Shown piece by piece: positions 41,056 through 49,984 of a stretch of DNA of 64,000 nucleotides. The notes under the pieces were generated by a model. It saw only the letters and a program-made list of their open reading frames with translations. It made no database searches and was not told the DNA's origin. The DNA is from Moraxellaceae bacterium (GTDB lineage Bacteria; Pseudomonadota; Gammaproteobacteria; Pseudomonadales; Moraxellaceae). The translations under genes and the position numbers were made by a program. The stretch's first letter is position 1, and every line of letters begins with the position of its first letter. The stretch is from NCBI GenBank assembly GCA_029267635.1, contig JAJUIK010000010.1, positions 1 to 64,000 on the forward strand. Reading direction: 5' to 3'.

Positions 41056-42126
41056 TTAACGTACTCGCTGCAGCAAATAACCACCAGCAATAAACATCAG
41101 CACAATCGGAATAAACACAAACCATGCCGGTGATGGTGAATATACCAGACTGGCATAGCCCAAGAAGTCCTGCAGATAAAAGAAGCCCAGACCGATAAAC
41201 AATGCAATCACCAGACGGAAGCCCATGGATTGCTGACGTAACGGTCCAAAAATAAATGAACAGGCAATCAGAACCAGTGCAATCAATGCAAAGGGAGAGG
41301 CCACTTTTTGCCAGAAGGCCAGCTGATAGGTTTTCGGCACTTGGCTGTATTCATGCATATAACGCATAAAACTTACCAGCTGACTTGGTGACAGGTCTTC
41401 AGGATCAATCGTCACCATATGTACATATTTCGGTTGCAGCGCCAACGCCAAAGCCTGTTCGGCTGCCTGGTTACGAATGGCATTGCCCGTTGGCACAATA
41501 TTGATCTGCTCAGCCGTTTGCAGGTTCCAGCGACCTTCCGTGACAAACTGCCCCTGCTGGGCATTCAGTAACGATTGCAAACGATAGTTCTGGTCAAAAT
41601 CCACGACCTGCACATTGCGCAACGTGCCTTGCGAATTGGCATAATCGATATAGATAAAACGCTGACCTTCACGGGTCCAGTAGCCTTTCACTTCGCCCAG
41701 CTCGGCAACACTTTGATGGCTTTTGACGCTCTTGGCCTGTTCATTGGTATAAGGAATGACCCATTCACTCAAGGCAAAAGACAAGACCACTAATAACATC
41801 GCAGAACGCACCACCCAGCCGACAATCCGCCACAAGCTGATGCCAACCGAACGCATGATGATCAGTTCACTGTTGGATGCCATGGTTCCCAGGCCCAGTA
41901 CCGCCCCCATTAAGGCTGAAATTGGCAGAATTTCATACAGATAACGCGGTGCCCCCCACAACACATACAGCAGGGCTTGCCAGGCGTTATAATTTTCATT
42001 CAGATCACTGAGTTCACCGAGATAGGTAAACAGAATTTGTAACAGGGCCAGCACAGCTGTTGCCCCCAACATGGCAAGCGCAGTGGTTTTGGTCACATGT
42101 TTAGCGACTATTCGACGTGCGAACAT
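41056..42126 (-). CDS. lptG: LPS export ABC transporter permease LptG
   Basis: LptG forms with LptF and the ATPase LptB2 the inner-membrane machine that extracts lipopolysaccharide or lipooligosaccharide and moves it to the LptA bridge. The 356-residue protein has six membrane helices, three before and three after a periplasmic beta-jellyroll (about 130-265). It starts 2 bases after lptF. lptB and lptC are elsewhere. Confidence 0.92.
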   Translation of the reverse strand: MFARRIVAKHVTKTTALAMLGATAVLALLQILFTYLGELSDLNENYNAWQALLYVLWGAPRYLYEILPISALMGAVLGLGTMASNSELIIMRSVGISLWRIVGWVVRSAMLLVVLSFALSEWVIPYTNEQAKSVKSHQSVAELGEVKGYWTREGQRFIYIDYANSQGTLRNVQVVDFDQNYRLQSLLNAQQGQFVTEGRWNLQTAEQINIVPTGNAIRNQAAEQALALALQPKYVHMVTIDPEDLSPSQLVSFMRYMHEYSQVPKTYQLAFWQKVASPFALIALVLIACSFIFGPLRQQSMGFRLVIALFIGLGFFYLQDFLGYASLVYSPSPAWFVFIPIVLMFIAGGYLLQRVR

Positions 42127-42128
42127 TA

Positions 42129-43229
42129 TTAAGACCTCACTCGCTCAATGTGTTTCTGAATTTTGGGTGCCAATTTCTGTTTGCGGGAAAAAACTGCCGC
42201 AGCAATCGCATAGGCGATCAATACCGCGGGATAGGCCCAAATGCCCAGTTCATCCTTGCTGATGCGGGTTTTAATCGCCATCAGGGCGACAATCAGACTG
42301 GCAAAAATCAGGATCGCTGGGAATAAGCGGAAATAACGTCCTTGCCGCGGGTTGACTTCCGACAGGGCCACCGCCAGCATCAAAGCCACGATCAGGGCAA
42401 AAGGCACAAAAATCCGCCAGCCCAACTCACTGGCCACCACTGGATCCTGGCGGTTCTTCCACAGCTTGCTGGTGGACAATCCTTCGACTTCAGCACTTTC
42501 AAACTGGGCGGCTTTGTCATTTTCCAGACGCAAACGGTAGCTGGCAAATTCGGCCTGTGAATATTGCGGTTTCCCCGGATAAATCTCATAACGGCGACCT
42601 TCCACCAGATCGACTACATTGGCGGTATCATTGGCCACTTCAACCCGGGTGGCTTCACGGGCCAGAATCATCACATCCGGTTTGCCCGGATTCTCGGCAC
42701 GCTGATAGAAAAAGATATCTTTTAGATTCTTGCGGTCATCAGACAGATCACCGGCATAAATGGTATAAGGTCCCGAGGAAATAAATTCTTTCGGCCGGAC
42801 CAAATCAAAACCGGTCCGTACCGCTTGCTGAGTGGTGAGCTCTTCAAACTGACGCAATCCCCATGGCGACATCCACAGCATCAAGCCGCTTTGCACCAGC
42901 ATATACACCAGAGCCAGTGGAATCAGTTTGTGTCCCAATTGATGCCGGCTCAAGCCACTGCTGTTCAGCACGGCCATTTCATGATCGACATACAAACGGC
43001 CAAATACCAGCATCAGACCAATAAAAAATCCCAAAGGCAAAATCAGGGTCAGAAATTCCGGCATACGGTAGCCGATAATGCTGAATAGAATACTGGCATC
43101 CAGACGGCCTTGTGCAGCCACGCCAAAATACTTGATCAGCCGGCCACCCATCATGATTAAGGTCAATAAGGCAATGACCACCACTGAAGTAGACACAACT
43201 TGCTTGACGAGATAACGCCGAATAATCAA
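42129..43229 (-). CDS. lptF: LPS export ABC transporter permease LptF
   Basis: Partner of LptG in lipooligosaccharide extraction. I favour a TTG start at 43229, giving 366 residues beginning at IIRRYL: GGAAG precedes it at a suitable distance, while the in-frame ATG at 43253 has no ribosome binding site and adds 8 residues. The protein has six membrane helices around a periplasmic domain (about 125-260); MAVLNSSGLS in the second cytoplasmic loop is the coupling segment to LptB. Divergent from pepA. Confidence 0.88.
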   Translation of the reverse strand: MIIRRYLVKQVVSTSVVVIALLTLIMMGGRLIKYFGVAAQGRLDASILFSIIGYRMPEFLTLILPLGFFIGLMLVFGRLYVDHEMAVLNSSGLSRHQLGHKLIPLALVYMLVQSGLMLWMSPWGLRQFEELTTQQAVRTGFDLVRPKEFISSGPYTIYAGDLSDDRKNLKDIFFYQRAENPGKPDVMILAREATRVEVANDTANVVDLVEGRRYEIYPGKPQYSQAEFASYRLRLENDKAAQFESAEVEGLSTSKLWKNRQDPVVASELGWRIFVPFALIVALMLAVALSEVNPRQGRYFRLFPAILIFASLIVALMAIKTRISKDELGIWAYPAVLIAYAIAAAVFSRKQKLAPKIQKHIERVRS

Positions 43230-43385
43230 ATTAATTCTTCCAAAAGGGTTCATCAGGACTAGCGCTAGTTTACCCGAATGTCAAAAATATAAAACCTATC
43301 GCGGTGTTGCACATTGCAACTCTATCCAAGGAAATGTTTCAATGGTCTAATGATTTGCAAACCTTTATAAGGCCTGAATAGCGCA

Positions 43386-44834
43386 ATGAAACTGACAATC
43401 AATACCTCCTTCCCTGCGAATAGCTCTAGCCAATCTCTGTTGATCTTTGTGGATGCCGAGCAGCTGCAGACTGCTGCCACCACCTATCAAATCAATGAAT
43501 TAGAAACATTAATTGAAGCGACTCAGTTTAAAGCCGGTTTCAATGAGAACCTGCCTTTACTGGGAAAAATTGCCGCTGCGCCGAATGCGGCCCTGATCGG
43601 TTTGGACAAAGCTGCCGAGCTCAAACCAGCCAAACTGGCCAAACTGGTACAAACGTTGCTGCAAGCGGTACAAAAGAAATTTAAGCATATCAGCATCGAT
43701 ATTTCGGCGCTGCCTGAGTCCCTGCACAAACTATTTGCCTTGAACCTGACACAAACCGGCTATGGCTTTGACGAATTCAAGAGCAAGAAAAACGAATTTA
43801 TCCTGGAACAGATTGATCTGATTGCAGTACAAAGCCCGCTGGATGCAGCCCAACTGGAACTGATCCATGCCATCCAGTCCGGTCAAAGTCTGGCACGTGA
43901 CCTCGGCAACCGTCCGGGCAATATCTGCTTCCCGGAATATCTGGCGGAACAGGCACAATCGCTGGCGGCCGAATTCCCGGACTTGCTCAAGGTGACAGTG
44001 CTGGATGAACAGCAAATGACGGCACTGGGCATGCATGCCTTTTTAGCAGTAAGCAAAGGTTCGGACCGTCCGGGCCGTATCATTACGATTGAATATCAAA
44101 ACCAGCTGGAACAAGCACCTGTGGTGCTGGTCGGTAAAGGCATTACCTTTGATACCGGTGGTATTTCACTCAAACCAGGTCTGGGCATGGATGAAATGAA
44201 ATTTGATATGTGTGGTGCGGCTTCCGTGTTGGGGACCATGCGTGCCTTATGTGAATCACAGTTACCGATTCACGTGGTTGGCACCATTGCCACCGCGGAA
44301 AACATGCCATCTGGCCATGCCACCCGTCCGGGTGATATTGTCACCAGCATGAGCGGTCAAACCATTGAAATCCTTAATACCGATGCTGAAGGCCGTCTGG
44401 TGTTGTGCGACACTCTGACCTATGTGAAACGTTTTGATCCGGCGGTGGTGATTGATATTGCTACACTCACGGGTGCCTGTGTAGTGGCACTGGGTAAAGT
44501 GCTGAGCGGCCTGTTCTCGCCAGATGATGAACTGGCCAATGAAATCAGTATCGCTGGCGAACAGAGTTTTGACCGCGTCTGGCGCATGCCGGTAATAGAG
44601 GATTATCAGGAATTATTAGACTCCCCATTTGCCGACATTGCCAACATTGGGGGGCCAACTGCAGGATCAGTGACGGCAGCCTGCTTCTTGCAACGCTTTA
44701 CCCGTGACTATCGCTGGGCACACCTAGATGTCGCCGGTACAGCATGGTTATCAGGTACGGCCAAAGGGGCCACCGGTCGTCCAGTACCGCTCTTGATGCA
44801 ATTCCTGGCCAACCGTGCGATGAAGAATGACTAA
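43386..44834 (+). CDS. pepA: Leucyl aminopeptidase PepA
   Basis: PepA removes N-terminal residues from peptides with two metal ions; in E. coli it also serves as a DNA-binding accessory factor in Xer recombination. The 482-residue protein has a variable N-terminal domain and the M17 catalytic domain with [28 protein letters not shown] and the signature NTDAEGRL. Metal-ligand Lys, Asp and Glu residues lie in these motifs. holC follows, overlapping by 8 bases, as in E. coli pepA-holC. Confidence 0.95.
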   Translation: MKLTINTSFPANSSSQSLLIFVDAEQLQTAATTYQINELETLIEATQFKAGFNENLPLLGKIAAAPNAALIGLDKAAELKPAKLAKLVQTLLQAVQKKFKHISIDISALPESLHKLFALNLTQTGYGFDEFKSKKNEFILEQIDLIAVQSPLDAAQLELIHAIQSGQSLARDLGNRPGNICFPEYLAEQAQSLAAEFPDLLKVTVLDEQQMTALGMHAFLAVSKGSDRPGRIITIEYQNQLEQAPVVLVGKGITFDTGGISLKPGLGMDEMKFDMCGAASVLGTMRALCESQLPIHVVGTIATAENMPSGHATRPGDIVTSMSGQTIEILNTDAEGRLVLCDTLTYVKRFDPAVVIDIATLTGACVVALGKVLSGLFSPDDELANEISIAGEQSFDRVWRMPVIEDYQELLDSPFADIANIGGPTAGSVTAACFLQRFTRDYRWAHLDVAGTAWLSGTAKGATGRPVPLLMQFLANRAMKND

Positions 44835-45234
44835 CGTCAGCTTTTATCTGTTTGAAAAAAGCCCTGAACGGCAAGTGGATAGTACTTGCCGTTTATGTCG
44901 CAAGTTACTGCCGAAACAGGGAAAAATCTGGCTGCACTGTCCCGATCCAGCCTTACAGCAGCAACTGGATGAGCGCCTGTGGAATTTTGATCCAAGCAGT
45001 TTTATCCCGCATGGCATTGAGCAACCGGATACACCGGTGTGTATTTCACCGAAATTACCGGATTCGCCAGAATGGCTAGTATTTAATTTTCACCATCAGG
45101 CACTTGAACAAACGGAAAAATTTAGTCACATTATTGAAATTATCGAAAATAACGAAGCCGCCAAACAGGTCGGCCGAGAAAAATTCAAGCAATATCGCCG
45201 TTTGGGTATTCAACCACGAACATTTAAACTATAA
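44827..45234 (+). CDS. holC: DNA polymerase III chi subunit
   Basis: Chi joins the clamp loader to single-strand binding protein. The 135-residue protein starts [15 protein letters not shown] and includes [18 protein letters not shown] and [12 protein letters not shown] segments typical of HolC. It overlaps the end of pepA by 8 bases. In E. coli valS follows; here an unrelated coiled-coil protein does. Confidence 0.9.
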   Translation: MTNVSFYLFEKSPERQVDSTCRLCRKLLPKQGKIWLHCPDPALQQQLDERLWNFDPSSFIPHGIEQPDTPVCISPKLPDSPEWLVFNFHHQALEQTEKFSHIIEIIENNEAAKQVGREKFKQYRRLGIQPRTFKL

Positions 45235-45269
45235 ACAGGCAAAAACTGAGCTCAGCAAGGAGAGATGTG

Positions 45270-45890
45270 GTGGCATTAAACGTAGGCCAGGATTTTAAAC
45301 AGCGTTGGCTGCAGGTGCCTGAAGCGGTACGGCAGGCTTTTCTTGATGACCTCGGCCGCATCCGTGACCTGCTTAATCCAACTGGCGATGTACAGCAATG
45401 GCTGGCAGCGGATCAGATTGCCCAGCAAGCTTCCGAGCAGAAAATTGAAACCGCCTATGCTCATCTTAAAGCTGAACTGATCGAACAGGCACGGATTCGC
45501 CGGCAACTGAATCTGGAAAAATCTCTGGAAACTAAACGTGCCGCCCAAGCCGCGTATGCCGAAGCCCTGCAACAGGACGAATTACAGCACTTTAGCCAAC
45601 AAACCACTACCCTGCTTCAGTTGCGCAGCCAGCTGGATCAGGAAATTGAAGCTTATACCGCCCGTTACCAGCAGAATCCCGAACATCCAAGCATCGATTA
45701 TAGTCGCCCCCACCGTCTGGCCATTACGGATGAGCAGATTCTGTCCGAGCTGGAAAGTGTCCGTATTCGTCTGGAACTCGAAGCGGAAACCCTCATTGAA
45801 CAATCTGTAGAAGCCTTCCGTGCCAAACTGCAAGCAGCGGCCCAAGAAGAAATTGCCTATATTCTGCAAAATTCCAAATTTTCCGACTAA
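45270..45890 (+). CDS. Uncharacterised coiled-coil protein after holC
   Basis: I do not recognise this 206-residue protein. It is Glu/Gln/Ala-rich and mostly helical, with long coiled-coil stretches at about residues 45-130 and 155-200, no signal peptide and no membrane segment, so it is probably cytoplasmic. Two GTG codons (45267, 45270) could start it; AAGGAG is 4 or 7 bases away, and the second gives the better spacing. It lies 35 bases after holC and is likely in the same operon, in the place valS takes in E. coli. Function unknown. Confidence 0.75.
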   Translation: MALNVGQDFKQRWLQVPEAVRQAFLDDLGRIRDLLNPTGDVQQWLAADQIAQQASEQKIETAYAHLKAELIEQARIRRQLNLEKSLETKRAAQAAYAEALQQDELQHFSQQTTTLLQLRSQLDQEIEAYTARYQQNPEHPSIDYSRPHRLAITDEQILSELESVRIRLELEAETLIEQSVEAFRAKLQAAAQEEIAYILQNSKFSD

Positions 45891-45935
45891 ATGATCAAAA
45901 CATCATTTGACCATTTTTTAAAATCCACCCCCTGA

Positions 45936-45975
45936 ATGTCATCAAATTGACATAAAAATGTAACACCATAGTCAC
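45936..45975 (+). promoter_or_regulatory. Possible tandem Pho-box-like repeats before the 73-residue gene
   Basis: Four 7-mers at exact 11-base spacing: ATGTCAT, TTGACAT, ATGTAAC and TAGTCAC. They match the PhoB repeat CTGTCAT at 6, 5, 4 and 4 of 7 positions. The sequence is AT-rich and chance matches are possible. They lie 70-110 bases before the gene. Confidence 0.3.
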
Positions 45976-46045
45976 ATCTTTAAATCATCTTTTTAAAGAT
46001 CATGCAGTTAGCATGTGATAAAAAAGTAGCATGAGGAAGAAGATT

Positions 46046-46267
46046 ATGGACTTATTGACTCAAATCTCGAAACGAATTGCCAAATTGAATTCTGGAGAGA
46101 AATGGACAATATCCGCTCAAGACTTATTGCTCAGCCGTACGGATTTTCAATCTATTTCGGTGTATCTCTCCCGTAAGGCGGCAGAAAAAGGAGACTTTTC
46201 GGTTTCCACTCCCGAAAGCCTGACACCTTGGTATGGCAATACGTCTTTTACCATTATTAAACATTAA
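46046..46267 (+). CDS. Uncharacterised 73-residue protein
   Basis: I do not recognise this protein. With the ATG at 46046 it follows a GAGGAAGAAG ribosome binding site and has 73 residues: an N-terminal helix MDLLTQISKRIAKLNSGEKW, then a region (SAQDLLLSRTDFQSISVYLSRKAAEK) that reads like a small helix-turn-helix or winged fold. It has no membrane segment or signal peptide. The gene stands alone, with its own upstream region holding Pho-box-like repeats. A start at 46031 would place the ribosome binding site inside the gene. Confidence 0.7.
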   Translation: MDLLTQISKRIAKLNSGEKWTISAQDLLLSRTDFQSISVYLSRKAAEKGDFSVSTPESLTPWYGNTSFTIIKH

Positions 46268-46281
46268 AAAAGACAGAGGGT

Positions 46282-46309
46282 GAGATAGCTCATTGCGATG
46301 GGCTATCTC
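46282..46309. terminator. Hairpin between the 73-residue gene and ribE
   Basis: Stem GAGATAGC/GCTATCTC with further pairing inside. T-runs are weak on both sides, so it is a possible terminator for the converging genes. Confidence 0.45.
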
Positions 46310-46320
46310 TCATTGAATGA

Positions 46321-46980
46321 TTATTTTAAAAAGCCATTTTCAGCTAAAAAGCTCATACTGATTTTTGATTCATGGTGTGTATCAGCGGCTTTATCGCCCA
46401 GCAATAAACGCTCGATATAACGTGCCAACACATCCACTTCGAGATTAACCTTACTGCCCACTTTCCAGGTACCAATATTGGTGCGTTCTGCGGTATGCGG
46501 GATCAGGTTCAAACTCAGAATATTGCCACGCAAATAGTTAATGGTCAGGCTGATGCCATCGACCGTCACCGAGCCTTTTTCAGCAAGATACTTGGCAATT
46601 TCAGTCGGTGCGGTCACTTCAAAATACAGGGATCGTGCATCTTCACGCACCAGAGTAATTTCGCCCACTGCGTCGACATGGCCACTGACAATATGGCCTC
46701 CGAAACGTGTGGTTGGCAGCATGGCCTTTTCCACATTGACCGGCTGACCGACTTTCCATTGTCCGAGCGTCGTGCGGTTCAGACTTTCACGTGACACATC
46801 AGCCGCATACCAATTATCGCCCCACTCGATCACGGTCAGGCAAATGCCGTTGGTGGCAATCGAATCGCCTAAATGCACATCTGACATATCCAGATCAGTC
46901 TGGATGCGTAAACGGATATCACCGCCCACACTTTGCAGGCTTTCAACTTTGCCGAGGCTTTCAATAATCCCTGTAAACAT
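46321..46980 (-). CDS. ribE: Riboflavin synthase alpha subunit
   Basis: Riboflavin synthase dismutates two lumazine molecules into riboflavin. From the ATG at 46980 the protein has 219 residues and starts MFTGIIESLGKV, as the family does. It is made of two similar lumazine-binding halves, with SRESLNRTTLG and PHTAERTNIG in matching places. The longer frame from 47064 runs into the methylase gene. It follows the methylase by 25 bases in the nrdR-ribD-methylase-ribE gene row. Also called ribC in some annotations. Confidence 0.95.
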   Translation of the reverse strand: MFTGIIESLGKVESLQSVGGDIRLRIQTDLDMSDVHLGDSIATNGICLTVIEWGDNWYAADVSRESLNRTTLGQWKVGQPVNVEKAMLPTTRFGGHIVSGHVDAVGEITLVREDARSLYFEVTAPTEIAKYLAEKGSVTVDGISLTINYLRGNILSLNLIPHTAERTNIGTWKVGSKVNLEVDVLARYIERLLLGDKAADTHHESKISMSFLAENGFLK

Positions 46981-47005
46981 AACAACGCTCTCTATGGGTT
47001 TGAAT

Positions 47006-48298
47006 TTACCATAAGGCCAATTGGGTGCTGACACCTGAGGTATCGACACCACCGAGTTCGGCAAAATGATAAAGTTGTCCTAATAATTGACGTAACGGTG
47101 GCCCTGCCTTGGCATGGGTATCGGTAATCACAATAAATTCCAGTACGCGTGCGCGCTCTGACTGACGCTGTTTACTGACCCGATAACGCGGCACATCCTG
47201 CGTTAACAAGGTGACTTTACCACGTGCCAGATTGGCCTTGAGCAAATCCTGTGGCGAAATATTGCCATCAGTGGAATAACTGGTCAGGATGTAACGGGCA
47301 TTAATGGTAGACAATAACTTCTCATACGCTTCTTTGGCATATTTTGAGGAATTATAAGGACTTGGTCGTTCTTTACGCCACGCCCGGTCAATCCCGCTTT
47401 TATAGCCTTTGGTATCCGGACTCGGCAAGTCCACCTGATCCCACAAGGTTAACGCGTTCAGTACATGATAGTTACTGCTATAAGCATGCTGGTTATACGG
47501 TGGATCAAGATAGGCCACATCGACCTCGAAACCGCTCATCTGGTTCGCAAGATGCTGGGCATCCACACACCACATTTCCGCTGCCGGACGTTTCGGGTCG
47601 CCGATTTCACAAAAACGGCTTGGAGTCAGCCATAATAAAGACTCGATCCGCTCCAGCGCGGTCTGGGTTTTTCCGCCCCAGCCATGGTGGAAACTTTTGA
47701 ATACACCACTGGTATTACTGACAAAACTGGCAGAATAGAGCAATGGTGCCAACAAGGCACTCATTTCCACATCATCAATCGCCCCTTGTGCCTGCCAGGT
47801 GGCAATCTGCTGGCGGATGGCATCAATGCGCATGCCATTACGGCGTTTGAAGAACAACCGGTCACGTGTCGGGTCATAAACCTCATCATTACGCGGGCAT
47901 AGATTGTGCGTCACCCAACCTTTGACTTCCGGCAAACGGTTCAAATAGTCAATAGCTTTCTGATAGCCACCGAGCTCCTTAAACGCAGGTGCATCCACGC
48001 AGGATAAAATTGCGTTGTTCAGCGCATGGCTATAAGGTTCCCAGTCATTGGCAATCACCCGGTAGCCATTTTGCCGGGCCAGACGTGAAACCACACCACT
48101 CCCGGCAAAGAAATCCGCAAAAATCGGCGCACGCTTAGCTTTGGGATTAAGCGTTCCAGTGATTTCCAGAGCTTCCAGAATCAGATGCAGCAATCGGCGT
48201 TTGTTGCCCAGATAAGGTACTAGCTGGTGAAAAAGGTATTCATCCGTCGTGCGCGCTGCATGGCGACGTTTGTGATAAACCGAAGACTCTGGATTCAT
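47006..48298 (-). CDS. aamA: Orphan DNA adenine methyltransferase, AamA-like
   Basis: The 430-residue protein is an adenine-N6 methyltransferase of the D12 type: VPYLGNKRRLL near the start, the SAM-binding motif I FADFFAGSGVVSRLA (about 61-75) and the catalytic motif IV DPPY (in AYLDPPYNQHAY). No restriction enzyme gene is adjacent, so it is an orphan. From memory, the A. baumannii orphan methylase AamA (GAATTC-specific) is of this type; the assignment here and its site specificity are inferred. It overlaps the ribD stop by 4 bases and so is coupled to riboflavin genes. Confidence 0.82.
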   Translation of the reverse strand: MNPESSVYHKRRHAARTTDEYLFHQLVPYLGNKRRLLHLILEALEITGTLNPKAKRAPIFADFFAGSGVVSRLARQNGYRVIANDWEPYSHALNNAILSCVDAPAFKELGGYQKAIDYLNRLPEVKGWVTHNLCPRNDEVYDPTRDRLFFKRRNGMRIDAIRQQIATWQAQGAIDDVEMSALLAPLLYSASFVSNTSGVFKSFHHGWGGKTQTALERIESLLWLTPSRFCEIGDPKRPAAEMWCVDAQHLANQMSGFEVDVAYLDPPYNQHAYSSNYHVLNALTLWDQVDLPSPDTKGYKSGIDRAWRKERPSPYNSSKYAKEAYEKLLSTINARYILTSYSTDGNISPQDLLKANLARGKVTLLTQDVPRYRVSKQRQSERARVLEFIVITDTHAKAGPPLRQLLGQLYHFAELGGVDTSGVSTQLALW

Positions 48299-49380
48299 AT
48301 TGTCTCTTGCGTAGGGATTAGCCTTAAGCGTAAGTCATCCCCTACTTGGGTAAACTGCTCAAATTTGAAACGAAGCTGCTCGGCCAGACGGATCAGGTCA
48401 GCATTAAACATGGCACGTGCCGATTGCCCCAATAAGGTCGGTGCCACATAATAGATCATTTCATCGACCAAATGATCCTGTAAAAAGGCGGTAGATAAAG
48501 TCGAACCGGCTTCCACCAGCACATCATAAATTTGGTAATGCTGAGATAAGGTCTGTAACAGGGCTTTTAAAGGCTGAATCTCCAACTGGATGACCCCTAA
48601 ATCGGCCAATTCCTGACGAAATGGCCCCATAACCATCACGGTTTCCGGCTGTTGCAATATTTTGGCACTTAATGGCAAACGACCCTGACGGTCTAGAACT
48701 ACCCGTTTCGGTTGTACGATTGTTTCCAGATCCGTATTGGGTAATTCACGCACATTGAGTTGGCAATCATCCGTCAATACCGTATCAATACCCGTGATCA
48801 CAGCACCGGAAATCGCACGCCAATGTTGCACATCCTGACGGGCAGCGGGTCCGGTGATCCATTTCGACTCTCCCGACGCCATTGCGGTACGACCATCGAG
48901 ACTGGCGGCAATTTTTAAGCGCACATACGGCAACCCGGTTGCCATAGCCTTCAGAAAGCCAAAATTCAAGGCATGTGCTTGCTGTTGTAAAACCCCAACT
49001 TCGACTTCAATGCCGGCATCACGCAGAATCTGCACGCCTTTTCCAGCCACCAGAGGATTAGGGTCTGGACAGGCCACTACCACTTTTTTCAGCTGGGCTT
49101 TGACCAGTGCTTCTGCACAAGGCGGAGTCCGGCCATAATGTGCACAAGGTTCCAGTGTGACATAAGCGGTCGCCCCTTGCGCCTGCTTACCCGCCTGGCG
49201 CAAGGCAAAAACTTCAGCATGCGGTTGCCCTGCTTTGGGGTGAAACCCTTCACCAATCACCTGTCCATCTTTAACGATGACACAGCCGACATTCGGGTTC
49301 GGTTTGGTGGAATACTGTCCACGTTGGGCCAGTTCAATTGCCCGTTGCATCCAGTATTGATCTTGTGTCAGCTCAGACAT
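48295..49380 (-). CDS. ribD: Bifunctional riboflavin deaminase/reductase RibD
   Basis: RibD deaminates and then reduces the pyrimidine precursor of riboflavin. With the ATG at 49380 it has 361 residues: an N-terminal deaminase domain with zinc ligands in HAEVFAL and PCAHYGRTPPC, and a C-terminal reductase domain (about 147-360). An upstream TTG at 49392 is in frame but not favoured. It lies 12 bases after nrdR, the usual nrdR-ribD neighbourhood. Confidence 0.95.
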   Translation of the reverse strand: MSELTQDQYWMQRAIELAQRGQYSTKPNPNVGCVIVKDGQVIGEGFHPKAGQPHAEVFALRQAGKQAQGATAYVTLEPCAHYGRTPPCAEALVKAQLKKVVVACPDPNPLVAGKGVQILRDAGIEVEVGVLQQQAHALNFGFLKAMATGLPYVRLKIAASLDGRTAMASGESKWITGPAARQDVQHWRAISGAVITGIDTVLTDDCQLNVRELPNTDLETIVQPKRVVLDRQGRLPLSAKILQQPETVMVMGPFRQELADLGVIQLEIQPLKALLQTLSQHYQIYDVLVEAGSTLSTAFLQDHLVDEMIYYVAPTLLGQSARAMFNADLIRLAEQLRFKFEQFTQVGDDLRLRLIPTQETI

Positions 49381-49392
49381 CTTTATTCCCAA

Positions 49393-49845
49393 TTAGCGCT
49401 GTTGCATTTGTTCAATTTGACGGCGGAAGGCTTCTACATCCTGAAAGTCCTGATAGACTGAAGCGAAACGGACATAGGCCACGTGATCTAGCGCATACAG
49501 CGCCTGCATGACAATTTCACCAATCACCCGTGACTTGACATCACGCTCACCCAAACGTCGAATCTGCAACTGGATATCGCTCAATACGGTTTCGATCTGT
49601 TCCTGCGTGACCGGACGTTTTTGCAAGGCATGCATCAGCGAGCGGCGCAACTTGGCTTCATCAAAAGGCTCATTTTTACCATCGGACTTGATGACACGCG
49701 GCATCACGACTTCGTAACTTTCAAAGGTAGTAAAGCGTTCACCGCAACTGATACATTCCCGACGTCGGCGAATCTGGCAACCTTCGGCGGCCAAGCGCGA
49801 ATCGATCACTTTACTGTCTGCAGCGTTGCAAAATGGACAATGCAT
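49393..49845 (-). CDS. nrdR: Transcriptional repressor NrdR
   Basis: NrdR represses ribonucleotide reductase genes in response to dATP/ATP. The 150-residue protein has an N-terminal zinc ribbon with Cys pairs CPFC (3-6) and CISC (34-37 region), and an ATP-cone domain (about 49-139). First gene of the nrdR-ribD-methylase-ribE row. Confidence 0.97.
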   Translation of the reverse strand: MHCPFCNAADSKVIDSRLAAEGCQIRRRRECISCGERFTTFESYEVVMPRVIKSDGKNEPFDEAKLRRSLMHALQKRPVTQEQIETVLSDIQLQIRRLGERDVKSRVIGEIVMQALYALDHVAYVRFASVYQDFQDVEAFRRQIEQMQQR

Positions 49846-49925
49846 AGCGGTTTAATTGAACACATCCTCAAGGATTCTCGAGTGTAGCAAAATTTCTCCC
49901 ATTTGTAGAGAATTACGCTACATAT

Positions 49926-49955
49926 AGAAAAAAAACAGCCTTTTCAGGCTGTTTT
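49926..49955 (-). terminator. Rho-independent terminator after amtB
   Basis: Stem AAAACAGCCT/AGGCTGTTTT with a 4-base loop, followed on the minus strand by a run of T. It separates amtB from nrdR. Confidence 0.9.
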
Positions 49956-49984
49956 ACACAATATATTGAGATTTGTTTGATTTA

